Of a stretch of 45,951 nucleotides of DNA, positions 35,796 through 44,357 are shown one piece after another (the first letter of the stretch is position 1; every line of letters starts with the position of its first letter). The DNA comes from a bacterium (GTDB lineage: Bacteria; Gemmatimonadota; Glassbacteria; GWA2-58-10). A model generated the notes under the pieces. It had not been told where the DNA came from, made no database searches, and saw nothing but the letters and a program-made list of their open reading frames with translations. The translations under genes were made by a program, and so were the position numbers. The stretch is taken from positions 1 to 45,951 of the forward strand of contig JAJFUG010000146.1 of the NCBI GenBank assembly GCA_021372515.1, in the 5' to 3' direction.

Positions 35796-36617
35796 TCAAA
35801 GGTTGCCTGCCGTTGGTCGTGTACCTATAACTGTCCAGCTGTAACCATCTCTGTGATAGATATTCACCTGTTGAAACCCAGCCGACTCCAGTAGATTTTT
35901 AATCTCTTCTCGACGATAATATTTTGAGAACGTGGGATTTAATTGATCATAAATTGTCATATGGCGCACTTTGCGGGAATAACGTCCCAACTTATTCCTC
36001 ATGTAATCCCGCATCGGAAGGGGGAGAAACCGACAAAGGAGCAGATACAAATCCAGAAAACAATTCAGCAGGTACACCAACCCATTGAGAAAGCAAGACG
36101 GCAGATGAACCGTAATAAAACGCAACGGCTGGACTATACTCAGGTACAACCGATTACCTTCTCGAGCGTACACCCAGATCAATACCTTCCCCCCGGGTTT
36201 CAAAGCGCTGAAGGCTGCTCTTACTACAGGATTCGGCTCCGGTATATGATGAATGACTCCGATTGAAAAAACATAGTCAAAACTCTGGTTCTGAGGGATT
36301 TCTTCTCCCCTCGCTTTGATATAGTTTACTCTTTTTGATCGCGCGGATGTGTTGATTTTCAACACATCATATGCCGCGGAAGGTTCAATGGCTGTAACTG
36401 CGGCCACATCTGCATCTAATAGCATGTTTACAACCCGACCGGTGCCACTGCCTATCTCAGCCACGTTACAATTCTTTAGAGATGCAATTTCCAGGAGAGG
36501 TCCTAAAACATTTTGCAAGTCCTCTATTGATCCATAATAACCAGGATTTTCCTTAAAAAGTAACCATTGTTCACCGAATCGTTTAATGGTATTCTCGGTT
36601 TCTTTAGCTGTATCCAT
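35796..36617 (-). CDS. Class I SAM-dependent methyltransferase, probably acquired
   Basis: 273 residues from the ATG at 36617, chosen because GGAGG lies nine bases upstream; the ATG at 36626 would touch that site. Motifs are the SAM-binding AEIGSGTGRVVNMLLDADV (motif I near residue 53), the acidic IEPS, FDYVFSIGVIHHIPEP and a following LKPGGKVLIWVY. The C-terminal 100 residues contain hydrophobic stretches (FLNGLVYLLNCFLDLYLLL), so it may sit at the membrane. Codon use and base composition are AT-richer than the neighbours. Methyltransferases of this shape often modify lipids or surface sugars; the substrate is unknown. It looks like part of a transferred island. Confidence 0.8.
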   Translation of the reverse strand: MDTAKETENTIKRFGEQWLLFKENPGYYGSIEDLQNVLGPLLEIASLKNCNVAEIGSGTGRVVNMLLDADVAAVTAIEPSAAYDVLKINTSARSKRVNYIKARGEEIPQNQSFDYVFSIGVIHHIPEPNPVVRAAFSALKPGGKVLIWVYAREGNRLYLSIVQPLRFITVHLPSCFLNGLVYLLNCFLDLYLLLCRFLPLPMRDYMRNKLGRYSRKVRHMTIYDQLNPTFSKYYRREEIKNLLESAGFQQVNIYHRDGYSWTVIGTRPTAGNL

Positions 36618-37355
36618 TCTATCCATCCTCCACTAAACGATATCGAGATAAAACTGACAATCCGAATTCAGTAGAAAAGAATCCCTCGGAGCTCTCACAT
36701 AGAGTATGGCATTTGCATGATGCGCGAAACGCCATGATCTTGGCGTATTATCTCGCAGCTTTCCACGGAGGCAGCATTTTCCTGAAATCTCTTTACTAAA
36801 GGATTTGCGATTATTGAAGCATACACCACGCCTTAACCGATATTTCCCATATTGGAATTGAAAATGTAAAAAATGACTCGCGTTTGCTTGGTTGCCTCTG
36901 ATCGCCAACATTTCAGCCTCAAATAATACCATCGTGCTGGCGCTTTAAGCGTTCTTCCTGAGATTCTTCTTCCCGGCGATGGCTTACATCACTTGGTCTT
37001 TGCCCATCCGAACGGAACGGTTGACATCCCCGTATCCACCAAGACGACTTGCTGCCGCTTGACGTGACGGAATCTCTATCCTATGCTGAACGTGGCGTCC
37101 AGTCCCTCTATCGCTGAGACTTTTAACCCAGACTCGAATAATCCCAATGCCTCCAGGCTCACGGTAAGCATTGAGACTTGCCTCAGAAGTAACCTTTGAA
37201 GCCTGAAATTCCAGTCGGAGACTAATACTGTCAAAACTGACCTTTCACCTTGAGTCGAAATATACTCGCCCTGTTAATTCGTAATTTTCGCAGCAATATA
37301 ATACCCAGGGACGGCTTAGAAAACCAATTGCACTCTCGACATGGCGAAGTCCGGT
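36618..37355. other. Decayed or non-coding gap between the methyltransferase and ubiX
   Basis: A 738-base gap of mixed composition. A minus-strand frame of 99 codons at 36633-36932 lacks any family pattern and a ribosome-binding site. On the plus strand around 36977-37060 the translation GDGLHHLVFAHPNGTVDIPV resembles the middle of HicA-type mRNA interferases, but it is broken by stops on both sides. This is best seen as decayed sequence next to the AT-rich island. Confidence 0.35.
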
Positions 37356-37964
37356 TCACTGGCCGCCATCCCAGGGCCGCAGGAGCCCGTGCTCCAGGCC
37401 GAAGCGGTCGAGCACCCGCGCGGCGACAAAATCCACCAGGTCCTCGATTTTCTGCGGATTGTGGTAAAACGCCGGGCTGGCCGGTAGCACCACCGCCCCG
37501 GCCAGGGTGACCGCGCGCATGCTCTCGATCACGGTCAGGCTGTAGGGAGTCTCTCGCAGCACCAGCACCAGGGGGCGACGTTCCTTGAGGCAGACCTCGG
37601 CCGCGCGCTCTATCAGGCTGCGGCAGGCCCCGACAGCGACAGCGCTCAGTGTCTTGACGCTGCACGGGCAGACCACCATGCCCAGAGTGCGGTGGCTGCC
37701 GCTGGCCGGGGGCGCGCCCAGGCAGTCGTTGGCGTACTCGCGGAAACGGCTCGTGCCGATCCCCTTTCCGTCCAGGTGCGGCAGAAGCGCACCCTCGGAG
37801 GGCACATCCGTTTCGCGGCGCAGCATGTCGCGGCCCATATCGCTGGCGACAAGCTCCACGCTCTGCCCCAGGCGAGCCAGCTCACGCAGCAGGGCCAGGG
37901 CGTAGGGCGCTCCGCTGGCGCCGGTGACCGCCACTGTCAGGGGAGATTTGTTATCCGTGGACAT
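37356..37964 (-). CDS. ubiX: Flavin prenyltransferase (UbiX/MqnQ type)
   Basis: 202 residues, making prenylated FMN, the cofactor needed by UbiD decarboxylases. Signs of the family are the N-terminal VAVTGASGAPYALALLREL (phosphate-binding loop), MVVCPCSVKTLSAVAVGA in the middle, RRPLVLVLRETPYSLTVIESM and the VLPASPAFYHNPQKIEDLVDF ending, which together match the flavodoxin-like dodecameric enzyme. It is the last gene of a ubiD-ubiA-ubiX set on the minus strand, six bases after ubiA, so it is co-transcribed. In organisms with this set and menaquinone, it serves the futalosine branch. Confidence 0.93.
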   Translation of the reverse strand: MSTDNKSPLTVAVTGASGAPYALALLRELARLGQSVELVASDMGRDMLRRETDVPSEGALLPHLDGKGIGTSRFREYANDCLGAPPASGSHRTLGMVVCPCSVKTLSAVAVGACRSLIERAAEVCLKERRPLVLVLRETPYSLTVIESMRAVTLAGAVVLPASPAFYHNPQKIEDLVDFVAARVLDRFGLEHGLLRPWDGGQ

Positions 37965-37970
37965 TTATCC

Positions 37971-38861
37971 TCAGAGCAGCCGGTCGGCAAGGTTGAGGCC
38001 CAGGAAAATGATACTCACCGCGCCGTTGACCGTGAAAAAAGCCGCGTTGACCCGGCTCAGGTCATCCGGTGACACCAGCGAGTGCTCGAAAGCCAGCATC
38101 GCGCCGATCAGCGTCACCCCCACCCAGTACAGGATCCCCACCGGGAAATACGAGCCCACCGCGCCCAGGGCGGCGAAAGAAAGCAGGTGCAGGGCGCGCG
38201 ACAGCCACAGCGCCCGCGCCGCGCCCAGGCGCGCCGGGACCGAGAACAGGCCCTGCTCCCGGTCGAAAGCCTCATCCTGCAGTGAGTAGATGATGTCGAA
38301 CCCGGCCACCCAGAGCACCACCGCCAGGGCCAGCATCAGCACCCCGAACGTCAGCGTGCCGGTCACCGCGATGAACGCCCCCACCGGCGCGATCGACAGG
38401 GCCAGGCCCAGCACCAGGTGGCTGGCCGCGGTGAAATACTTGGTCCAGGAATAGGCGAATATCACGGCCAGGGCAATCGGGCTGAGCGCCAGGCAGAGCT
38501 TTCCCAGCAGCGCGGCCGAGACCTCGAACACGCCCACCGCGGCGGCCACGAACAGCCAGACCTGCCAGCGGCTGAGCCGCCCCGCGGGCAGGTGACGGCC
38601 CCGGGTGCGGGGGTTCGCCGAGTCCACCCGCTGGTCTATCAGACGGTTGAACGCCATGGCCGCCGAGCGCGCCCCGGTGAACGCGGTAACTATAAGCAGC
38701 ACCTTGAGCCAGGTGACATCCGCGCTGTAGCTTGCCAGCACCACCGCGGTCAGGGCAAAGGGCAAGGCGAAAAGTGTGTGCGGCAGCATCACCAGCCCGC
38801 TGAAATCCGCTGCCAGGCCGTTCAGGCCCTCCCCCGACGCTTCCGTACGCTCAGCTTTCAA
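37971..38861 (-). CDS. ubiA: UbiA-family polyprenyltransferase (MqnP-like)
   Basis: 296 residues, an integral membrane enzyme joining a polyprenyl diphosphate to an aromatic ring. The two Asp-rich sites are NRLIDQRVD (72-80; the first Asp of the usual NDxxD is replaced by Arg, as in this subgroup) and DIIYSLQDEAFD (189-200). The GLFSVPARLG that follows is typical. About eight hydrophobic helices are present. The gene overlaps ubiD by 11 bases, and ubiX follows after six. The subgroup is the one associated with menaquinone by the futalosine pathway (MqnP) rather than ubiquinone. This is an inference from context with the UbiD neighbour. Confidence 0.9.
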   Translation of the reverse strand: MKAERTEASGEGLNGLAADFSGLVMLPHTLFALPFALTAVVLASYSADVTWLKVLLIVTAFTGARSAAMAFNRLIDQRVDSANPRTRGRHLPAGRLSRWQVWLFVAAAVGVFEVSAALLGKLCLALSPIALAVIFAYSWTKYFTAASHLVLGLALSIAPVGAFIAVTGTLTFGVLMLALAVVLWVAGFDIIYSLQDEAFDREQGLFSVPARLGAARALWLSRALHLLSFAALGAVGSYFPVGILYWVGVTLIGAMLAFEHSLVSPDDLSRVNAAFFTVNGAVSIIFLGLNLADRLL

Positions 38862-40308
38862 GCCCCAGTCCTTTCCACAGACGGTCGATTTTGCTTTTCA
38901 CCTCGTCACTCATCACGATCTTGTCGGGCCAGGGGCGGCTGAACCCCTCCTCGGCCATCTTGCGGGTGCCGTCCAGCCCCAGCTTGCTGCCGTAGTGCGG
39001 CAGGCGGCTGGCGTGGTCCAGGGCATCCACCGGGCCGGGGGTGAATATGGAGTCGCGCTGCGGGTCGATGTTGTTGAGCGCGGCCCACCAGGCCTCGGCG
39101 GGGCAGCGCACGTCCACACTCTCATCCACCACCACCAGCACCTTGGCCAGCATCATCAGACCCTGGCCCCACAGGGCGTGCATCACCTTGAACGCCTGCC
39201 CCGGGTAGCGCTTGCGGATAGAGACGAAGACCAGATTGTGGAACACCCCCTCGGGCGGCATGTGGTAGTCCACTATTTCCGGGACCACCAGACGCAGCAG
39301 GGGCAGGAAAATGCGTTCCGTGGCGTGGCCCATCCAGTAGTCCTCCATGGGCGGCGGCCCCACCACCGTGGCCGGGTAGACCGGGTCGCGGCGCGTGGTG
39401 AGCGCGGTCACATGGAACACCGGGTAGTCATCCTCCAGGCTGTAGTAGCCGGTGTGGTCGCCGAAGGGTCCCTCGCGGCGCAACGGCTCTGACGGGTCGA
39501 CATAGCCCTCCAGCACGAAATCCGCCCCGGCCGGGACCTCCAGGTCCACCGTGCGCGCCCGGACCAGCTCCACCGGCTCGCGGCGCAGGAACCCGGCGAA
39601 CAGGTATTCCTCGATGCTGTCTGGCAGAGGGGCGCTGGCGGCGTAGGTCAGGGCCGGGTCGCCGCCCAGGGCCACGGCCACCTCCAGGCGCTGCCTGAGC
39701 CGTCGCGCTTTCTCGAAATGCACGGCCCCGTGCTTGTGAAGGTGCCAGTGCATGCCGGTGGTGCGGCGGTCGAACACCTGCATGCGGTACATGCCAACGT
39801 TGCGCATGCCGGTCTCGGGGTCCTTTGTAATCACCTGCGGCAGGGTGAAATACGGGCCGCCGTCCTGCGGCCAGCAGGTGAGTACGGGCAGCGTACCCAG
39901 GTCCACCGCCTCCCCCTCGGCCAGCACCTCCTGCACTGCCGCCTCGCTCTTGACCGTGCGCGGCGGGTACTTGGTCATCTCTGCCAGCTTGGGCAGAAGG
40001 GCCAGCTTGCCCAGCAGGGATTCCGGCACGCGGGTGTCGAGCAGGCCCTCGATCCGGCCGGCGATTTCCTCCAGATTCTCCACTCCCAGGGCCAGGGCCA
40101 TGCGCCGCGCACTGCCCATGAGGTTGATCGAAAGAGGATAGTGGCTGCCCTCCACGTTCTCGAACAGGAGCGCCGGCCCCCCGGCGTGCATCACCCGCGT
40201 GGCGATCTCGGTGATTTCGAGATTCGGGCTGACCCGTTCGCGGATACGCCGCAGCTCGCCCTCGCGTTCCAGGCGTATGATAAATTCCCGCTGGTCCCTG
40301 TAAGCCAT
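38851..40308 (-). CDS. ubiD: UbiD-family decarboxylase, menaquinone type (MqnL-like)
   Basis: 485 residues. UbiD enzymes decarboxylate aromatic acids using prenylated FMN. The prenyl-FMN region is visible as RNVGMYRMQVFD, with MHWHLHKHGAVHF after it. The catalytic Glu is in RREGPFGDHTGYY, with metal or flavin contacts around it. It has the N-terminal RRIRERVSPNLEITEIA segment of the family. It starts at the ATG at 40308 and is the first gene of the ubiD-ubiA-ubiX set. In the futalosine pathway for menaquinone the MqnL decarboxylase is of this kind. The assignment to menaquinone rather than ubiquinone is by context. Confidence 0.92.
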   Translation of the reverse strand: MAYRDQREFIIRLEREGELRRIRERVSPNLEITEIATRVMHAGGPALLFENVEGSHYPLSINLMGSARRMALALGVENLEEIAGRIEGLLDTRVPESLLGKLALLPKLAEMTKYPPRTVKSEAAVQEVLAEGEAVDLGTLPVLTCWPQDGGPYFTLPQVITKDPETGMRNVGMYRMQVFDRRTTGMHWHLHKHGAVHFEKARRLRQRLEVAVALGGDPALTYAASAPLPDSIEEYLFAGFLRREPVELVRARTVDLEVPAGADFVLEGYVDPSEPLRREGPFGDHTGYYSLEDDYPVFHVTALTTRRDPVYPATVVGPPPMEDYWMGHATERIFLPLLRLVVPEIVDYHMPPEGVFHNLVFVSIRKRYPGQAFKVMHALWGQGLMMLAKVLVVVDESVDVRCPAEAWWAALNNIDPQRDSIFTPGPVDALDHASRLPHYGSKLGLDGTRKMAEEGFSRPWPDKIVMSDEVKSKIDRLWKGLGLES

Positions 40309-40431
40309 TTACACCGCCGAAAAAGTATTATATGTTCCACTGCCTTGATTTTCCGGAACTCATGGCTTAAAGATAGTCCGCCCTCCCCGCCTGTCAAGCC
40401 GCAACGCGGCCCGAAAACCTGCCAGTCAGGA

Positions 40432-40460
40432 TTGACACCTTTCACCGCGTGGATTATCTT
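40432..40460 (+). promoter_or_regulatory. Sigma-70-type promoter for the rubrerythrin-like gene
   Basis: TTGACA (40432-40437) with a 17-base spacer to TATCTT (40455-40460). Both are good matches. The gene begins 50 bases further on. Confidence 0.65.
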
Positions 40461-40510
40461 AAACCATTGAGCCGTGCCCAAAAATATCAAACGATATATG
40501 GAGGCTTCAA

Positions 40511-40993
40511 ATGGATATCTTCGAATTTGCGATGAAGTTCGAGAAGGATGGGGAAAACTACTACCGTGAAATAGCCGCAAAGGCTGGAGACAAAGGCCTG
40601 GCGACAATCATGAACATGCTGGCGGATGAGGAGGAGCACCACTGGCAGGTCCTTTCCGAGATGAAACGACGCACGCCCAAGCTGCCCCCGACCGACATCC
40701 TGAAGAACGTGAAGAACGTATTCGAGAAGAACGCCGGCAACAAGGGCTTTTTCAATCCGGACAAGGCCCAGGTGGAGCTGTACAAGCACGCCCAGGAGCT
40801 GGAGAAGCAGAGCGAGGATTTCTACCGCGCCAAGGCCGCCGAAGTGAAAGAGGCCGCCCAGAAAGACATCCTGGCGCGCCTGGCCGAGGAGGAGCACCGT
40901 CACTATTTCGTCCTCGAACACATCATCCAGTTCGTGAGCCGTCCCGAGAACTGGCTGGCCGACCGCGAGTTCACCAACCTGGACAAGTTCTGA
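40511..40993 (+). CDS. Rubrerythrin-like diiron protein
   Basis: 160 residues made of four helices. The two diiron helices are visible: EKDGENYYREIA with ADEEEHHW in the first half, and ELEKQSEDFYRAKA with AEEEHRHYFVLEHI in the second. The C-terminal rubredoxin domain of true rubrerythrins (CxxC) is absent, so it is the short ferritin-like type. Such proteins scavenge peroxide or handle iron. The start ATG follows TGGAGG; a good promoter lies upstream. A perfect terminator follows, so it is a single-gene unit. Together with bacterioferritin and peroxiredoxin it is part of the oxygen defence encoded in this window. Confidence 0.88.
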   Translation: MDIFEFAMKFEKDGENYYREIAAKAGDKGLATIMNMLADEEEHHWQVLSEMKRRTPKLPPTDILKNVKNVFEKNAGNKGFFNPDKAQVELYKHAQELEKQSEDFYRAKAAEVKEAAQKDILARLAEEEHRHYFVLEHIIQFVSRPENWLADREFTNLDKF

Positions 40994-41019
40994 GAGCTGT
41001 CCGGACAGAGAGTATCCCG

Positions 41020-41057
41020 CACCCCCGCCGGTGTCCGCACCGGACGGGGGTGTTTTT
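41020..41057 (+). terminator. Strong terminator after the rubrerythrin-like gene
   Basis: CACCCCC (41020-41026) with GGGGGTG and an inner CCGGTG/CACCGG pairing, then five T at 41053-41057, beginning 27 bases after the stop. Confidence 0.9.
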
Positions 41058-41094
41058 GTGGGCGGTCCGCCCCTGCACGAATAAGATCAGAGAT

Positions 41095-41412
41095 GTCACT
41101 CCGTCCCAAACGGCCCGCAGGCCGTCGCAGTTCTTTTGGGGGCCGCACTTGTCTGAGCCTCCCGCCAGGGCAGCGTGCAATCGAACGTGAAACGGCCGGG
41201 GCTCAAATTGCCGTACTGTCCGGCGGCGATTCGCGGCAGCGCCGCCGCTGCATCGCGCGAGCGGTATCAACACTCCGTAAACACTTAAGATCGAAGCGGA
41301 GGCGTGGTCTGGACGAGTTTGCGGCCTGCGCTGGCTTTGCTGCTTTGGCCGAAACCAAAGCAGAACAGAGTCTTTCGTCTTCTCACTGCAACTCCCTAAC
41401 CGGACATTGCTG
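41095..41412 (-). mobile_element. MITE-like repeat element, truncated copy B
   Basis: The right end has CTCCCTAACCGGACATTGCTG, the same terminal repeat as copies A and C, and the neighbouring GCTTTGGCCGAAACCAAAGC palindrome and GGCGGCGATTCGCGGCAGCG core are almost identical to copy C. The left terminal repeat is missing; homology fades near 41095, after the terminator of the previous gene. The orientation is like copy C. Open frames inside (such as 41093-41455) are by-products. The rest of the 604-base gap (41413-41597) shows nothing but the leader of the next gene. Confidence 0.6.
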
Positions 41413-41597
41413 GGCAAGACCGAAAGGGCGGAAGGAAAACCGAGTGGAAATATGAGTCGCTCCTTCAGTGTAAAATTCATCAACAAGGCCGTTACAGGCC
41501 CGCGGCTTGACAGGCACGCGCCCCGGCCGGTACTTTAAAAAAGGATTGAGAACGGCTGTCCCGGAAGGTTCGTTCACGGTAAGTATGGGGGCAAAGA

Positions 41598-42602
41598 ATG
41601 CGTTACAGAACTTTCGGACGCCTGGGCTGGCAAGTAAGCGAGCTGAGTTTCGGGGCCTGGGCTATCGGCGGGGACGCCTGGGGCGCCACCGATGACAGCG
41701 AGTCGCTCCGCACCCTGGAGGAGGCCCTGGATTCGGGGATCAATTTCATCGACACGGCCCAGGCTTACGGCGACGGGCACAGCGAGGAACTGATCGGCCG
41801 CACGCTCGCCGCGCGGGGCAGCGGGGCACAGCGGGTCTACGTGGCCACCAAGATACCGCCCGCGGACAAGAAACTCTGGTGGGTGGACCCGGATTACGAT
41901 GACATCCAGCGTTTCTACCCCTCCGCCTACCTGCGCGAGCGGGTGGAGCTGTCGCTGAAACGCCTGAAAGTGGGGACCTTGGACCTGATCCAGCTCCACA
42001 CCTGGACCTCGGGGTTCAACAAGTACACCGAGTGGCAGGAAACTCTGGAGGACCTTCGCCGCCAGGGCAAGCTGCTGGCCTACGGCATCTCGGCCAGCGA
42101 GCAGCGTCCGGCGGATGTCACCCCCCTGGTCGAGGCCGGGCGGATAGACAGCGTGCAGGTGATCTACAACCTGTTCGAGCAGGGCACCGGGCGATCCGTT
42201 CTCGCCCCCTGCGGCCGTAACGGCGTGGCCACGATCATCCGTGTGCCGCTGGACGAGGGCTCGCTCACCGGCAAGTTCACCGCGCAGACAATTTTTGCCA
42301 AGGGCGATTTCCGCCGCCACTATTTCCGCGGCGGCAACCTGAAAGTCACCCTGGAGCATGTGGAACTGGTGCGGCGGTTCAAGGCGGAGCGCCACCCGGA
42401 GCTGAGCCTGGTCGACCTGGCGTTGCTGTTCACCCTGAGCCACCCGGATGCCGGCACGGTGATCGTGGGGCTGAAAAACCGCGAGCAGTTGCGCCAGAAC
42501 CTGAAAGTGACCGGCATGGAGCTGTTCAAGCCCGCGGCCCTGGCCGAGCTGGCGCAATTTGAATGGAACCGCGACCCCTGGAGCCAGGACCTCAAAGCCT
42601 GA
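41598..42602 (+). CDS. Aldo/keto reductase
   Basis: 334 residues, a TIM-barrel NADPH-dependent carbonyl reductase of the cytoplasm. The catalytic set is visible: Asp and Tyr in NFIDTAQAYGDGHSEEL, Lys in YVATKIPP, and His in LIQLHTWTSG. The GVATIIRVPLDEGSLTGKF loop and VIVGLKNREQLRQN are typical of the group that includes sugar-active and stress-related reductases. It has an in-frame ATG at 41598 without a strong ribosome-binding site. It follows repeat copy B, which makes the upstream border fairly fresh. The substrate is unknown. Confidence 0.9.
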   Translation: MRYRTFGRLGWQVSELSFGAWAIGGDAWGATDDSESLRTLEEALDSGINFIDTAQAYGDGHSEELIGRTLAARGSGAQRVYVATKIPPADKKLWWVDPDYDDIQRFYPSAYLRERVELSLKRLKVGTLDLIQLHTWTSGFNKYTEWQETLEDLRRQGKLLAYGISASEQRPADVTPLVEAGRIDSVQVIYNLFEQGTGRSVLAPCGRNGVATIIRVPLDEGSLTGKFTAQTIFAKGDFRRHYFRGGNLKVTLEHVELVRRFKAERHPELSLVDLALLFTLSHPDAGTVIVGLKNREQLRQNLKVTGMELFKPAALAELAQFEWNRDPWSQDLKA

Positions 42603-42802
42603 GCCTCGGCGCATTTGTATTCCGTATGGGCCGTTCCGGCCGGATCAGTCGGGCGGCCCCTTTTTATGACCCACGCGGGGACCGGCGATCAGAGGGCCTC
42701 CGGCCGAAAGCCCTTGAGAATTCCTCCCGCCGGGGTTACAATTACGAAGGAGTTTTTGGATATTCCGGCGAAGCCGCGCCAAGCAAAAGGAGAGTATCCC
42801 GG

Positions 42803-43522
42803 ATGGAAACGAGCGGCAGGGCCGCCCTGGTGACCGGTGGAGCGCGCCGTATCGGGCAGGCGATAGCCCTCAGCCTGGCTGCGCTGGGCTACGACATCGC
42901 CCTGCACTACCGCAGCTCGCGCGAGGAGGCCGAGCGGACCGCCGAGCAGGTGCGCACCCTGGGTGTGAGCTGCAGCCTGCTGCGCGCAGACCTGTCCCGC
43001 CGCGCCGAGACCCGCAGCCTGATCTCCAAGGCGCGCAAGGCGTTCCCCGAGTTGAGCGTGCTGGTAAACAACGCCTCGATCTTCCGCCGCGGGCCGATCG
43101 CCGAGACCACGGAAAGCCTGCTGGATGAGCACCTGGAGGTGAATTTCATCGCCCCGTTCCTGCTCACCCGCGATTTCGCCGCCAGTTGCACCTCGGGCGT
43201 GGTGATCAACCTTCTGGACACCCGGGTCGCGGCCAGCGGGTCGATTTACGCCGCCTACACCCTGTCCAAGAAAGCCCTGGCCGAGCTGACCCGTCTGGCA
43301 GCGGTGGAGTTCGCCCCGGCAGTGCGGGTCAACGCCGTGGCGCCGGGTCTGATCCTGCCGCCGGAGGGTGAGGGCCCCGAGTACCTGGAACGCCTGGCGC
43401 TCAAGGCGCCGCTGGGCTGCGTGGGCTCGTTGGAGGCGGTCACCTCGGCGGTGGTCTACCTGCTGCAGAATGATTATGTCACCGGTCAGGTGCTCTTCGT
43501 CGACGGGGGGGAGAGCCTCTGA
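42803..43522 (+). CDS. folM: Short-chain dehydrogenase, FolM/pteridine reductase-like
   Basis: 239 residues from the ATG at 42803, with AAGGAGAG about a dozen bases upstream; an earlier in-frame start at 42563 would add 80 unlike residues and overlap the previous gene. NADP-binding TGGARRIGQAIALSLAALG has the Arg of pteridine reductases (TGxxxRIG). VLVNNASIFRRGPI is also typical of the FolM group. The catalytic Tyr and Lys are in AYTLSKKAL. It sits immediately ahead of folB and folK, with stop and start overlapping by one base, which supports a role in reducing dihydromonapterin or dihydrofolate. The gene name is based on this context. Confidence 0.75.
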   Translation: METSGRAALVTGGARRIGQAIALSLAALGYDIALHYRSSREEAERTAEQVRTLGVSCSLLRADLSRRAETRSLISKARKAFPELSVLVNNASIFRRGPIAETTESLLDEHLEVNFIAPFLLTRDFAASCTSGVVINLLDTRVAASGSIYAAYTLSKKALAELTRLAAVEFAPAVRVNAVAPGLILPPEGEGPEYLERLALKAPLGCVGSLEAVTSAVVYLLQNDYVTGQVLFVDGGESL

Positions 43523-43881
43523 TGCTGGTCAGCCTGAAAATCAAAAACCTGCGCCTTCGCTGCGTGATCGGCCTGAACGACTGGGAGCGCGAGAAAAAGC
43601 AGGACGTGGTGCTGAATGTCGAGCTGAAATACGAGGCCGGCGCGGCGCTGGCGGGTGATGTGGTGGAGGAGGCGGTGGATTACAAAAAAGTCAGCAAGCG
43701 CATAATCACCGCGGTGGAGGCGACCAGCTACCGCATGCTCGAATCCCTGGCCGCCGCAGTGCTGGAACTGGTCATGCAGGAGCCGCGGGTGACTGAGGCC
43801 ACGGTGGAGGTGGACAAGCCACACAGCCTGCGTTTCGCCGATTCGGTCTCGGCCTCGCTGAGTGCCCGGAGGCAGCCATGA
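43522..43881 (+). CDS. folB: Dihydroneopterin aldolase
   Basis: 119 residues, converting dihydroneopterin to 6-hydroxymethyl-dihydropterin and glycolaldehyde for folate. The start ATG overlaps the stop of the folM-like gene by one base (TGATG). Family marks are LRCVIGLNDWEREKKQDV near the N-terminus (substrate-binding region), EEAVDYKKVSKRI and the C-terminal VTEATVEVDKPHSLRFADSV with a conserved Lys. It overlaps folK by four bases, so the three genes are translationally coupled. Other folate genes are not in this window. Confidence 0.93.
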   Translation: MLVSLKIKNLRLRCVIGLNDWEREKKQDVVLNVELKYEAGAALAGDVVEEAVDYKKVSKRIITAVEATSYRMLESLAAAVLELVMQEPRVTEATVEVDKPHSLRFADSVSASLSARRQP

Positions 43882-44291
43882 ACCGCGCGGTGCTCTCTGT
43901 CGGCTCGAACATCCAGCCCGAGCGCCACGTGCGGCGGGCCCTGGCCCTGTTGCGGCGTGAGGGGTGGCTGCGCAGTGTGAGCGCTTTCGTGCACACCGCG
44001 CCGTTGGGGATCACCGACCAGCCCGATTTCCTGAACGGCGCGGTGCTGGTCGAGACCGAGCTGGAGCGCGCGGCGCTAAAGCACCGTCTGCGCGGGATCG
44101 AGGACCGCCTGGGACGCCTGCGCCAGGGGCCGCGCTACGGGCCGCGCACAATCGACCTGGATATTGTGGTCTGGAACGGCTGGGTGGTGGATCGGGATTT
44201 CTATGAACGCGATTTTGTCCGTCACGCCGTGCTGGAGCTTCTGCCGGCGGTCAAGTCCGGCCGTTTCGGCGGGGCGCACGGGGCGGCGTGA
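43878..44291 (+). CDS. folK: 2-amino-4-hydroxy-6-hydroxymethyldihydropteridine pyrophosphokinase
   Basis: 137 residues, transferring pyrophosphate from ATP to hydroxymethyl-dihydropterin, the step after FolB. Motifs are LSVGSNIQPERHVRRAL (N-terminal), DQPDFLNGAVLVET and RYGPRTIDLDIVVW, the latter holding the two Mg-binding Asp. The length is about 20 residues short of E. coli FolK because the C-terminal arm (RDFVRHAVLELLP) is brief. The ATGA overlap with folB means coupled translation. It is followed after 66 bases by rsfS. Confidence 0.92.
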   Translation: MNRAVLSVGSNIQPERHVRRALALLRREGWLRSVSAFVHTAPLGITDQPDFLNGAVLVETELERAALKHRLRGIEDRLGRLRQGPRYGPRTIDLDIVVWNGWVVDRDFYERDFVRHAVLELLPAVKSGRFGGAHGAA

Positions 44292-44357
44292 CAGGTGCAG
44301 ACTGAGCGGCGCGTGCCTGCCCCGCTCGTTAACTTACGATTCCTGAAAGGTGACTGA

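Noticed and set aside
36633-36932. A 99-codon minus-strand frame next to the methyltransferase
   Set aside because: It has no ribosome-binding site and no family pattern; it may be remnant sequence.
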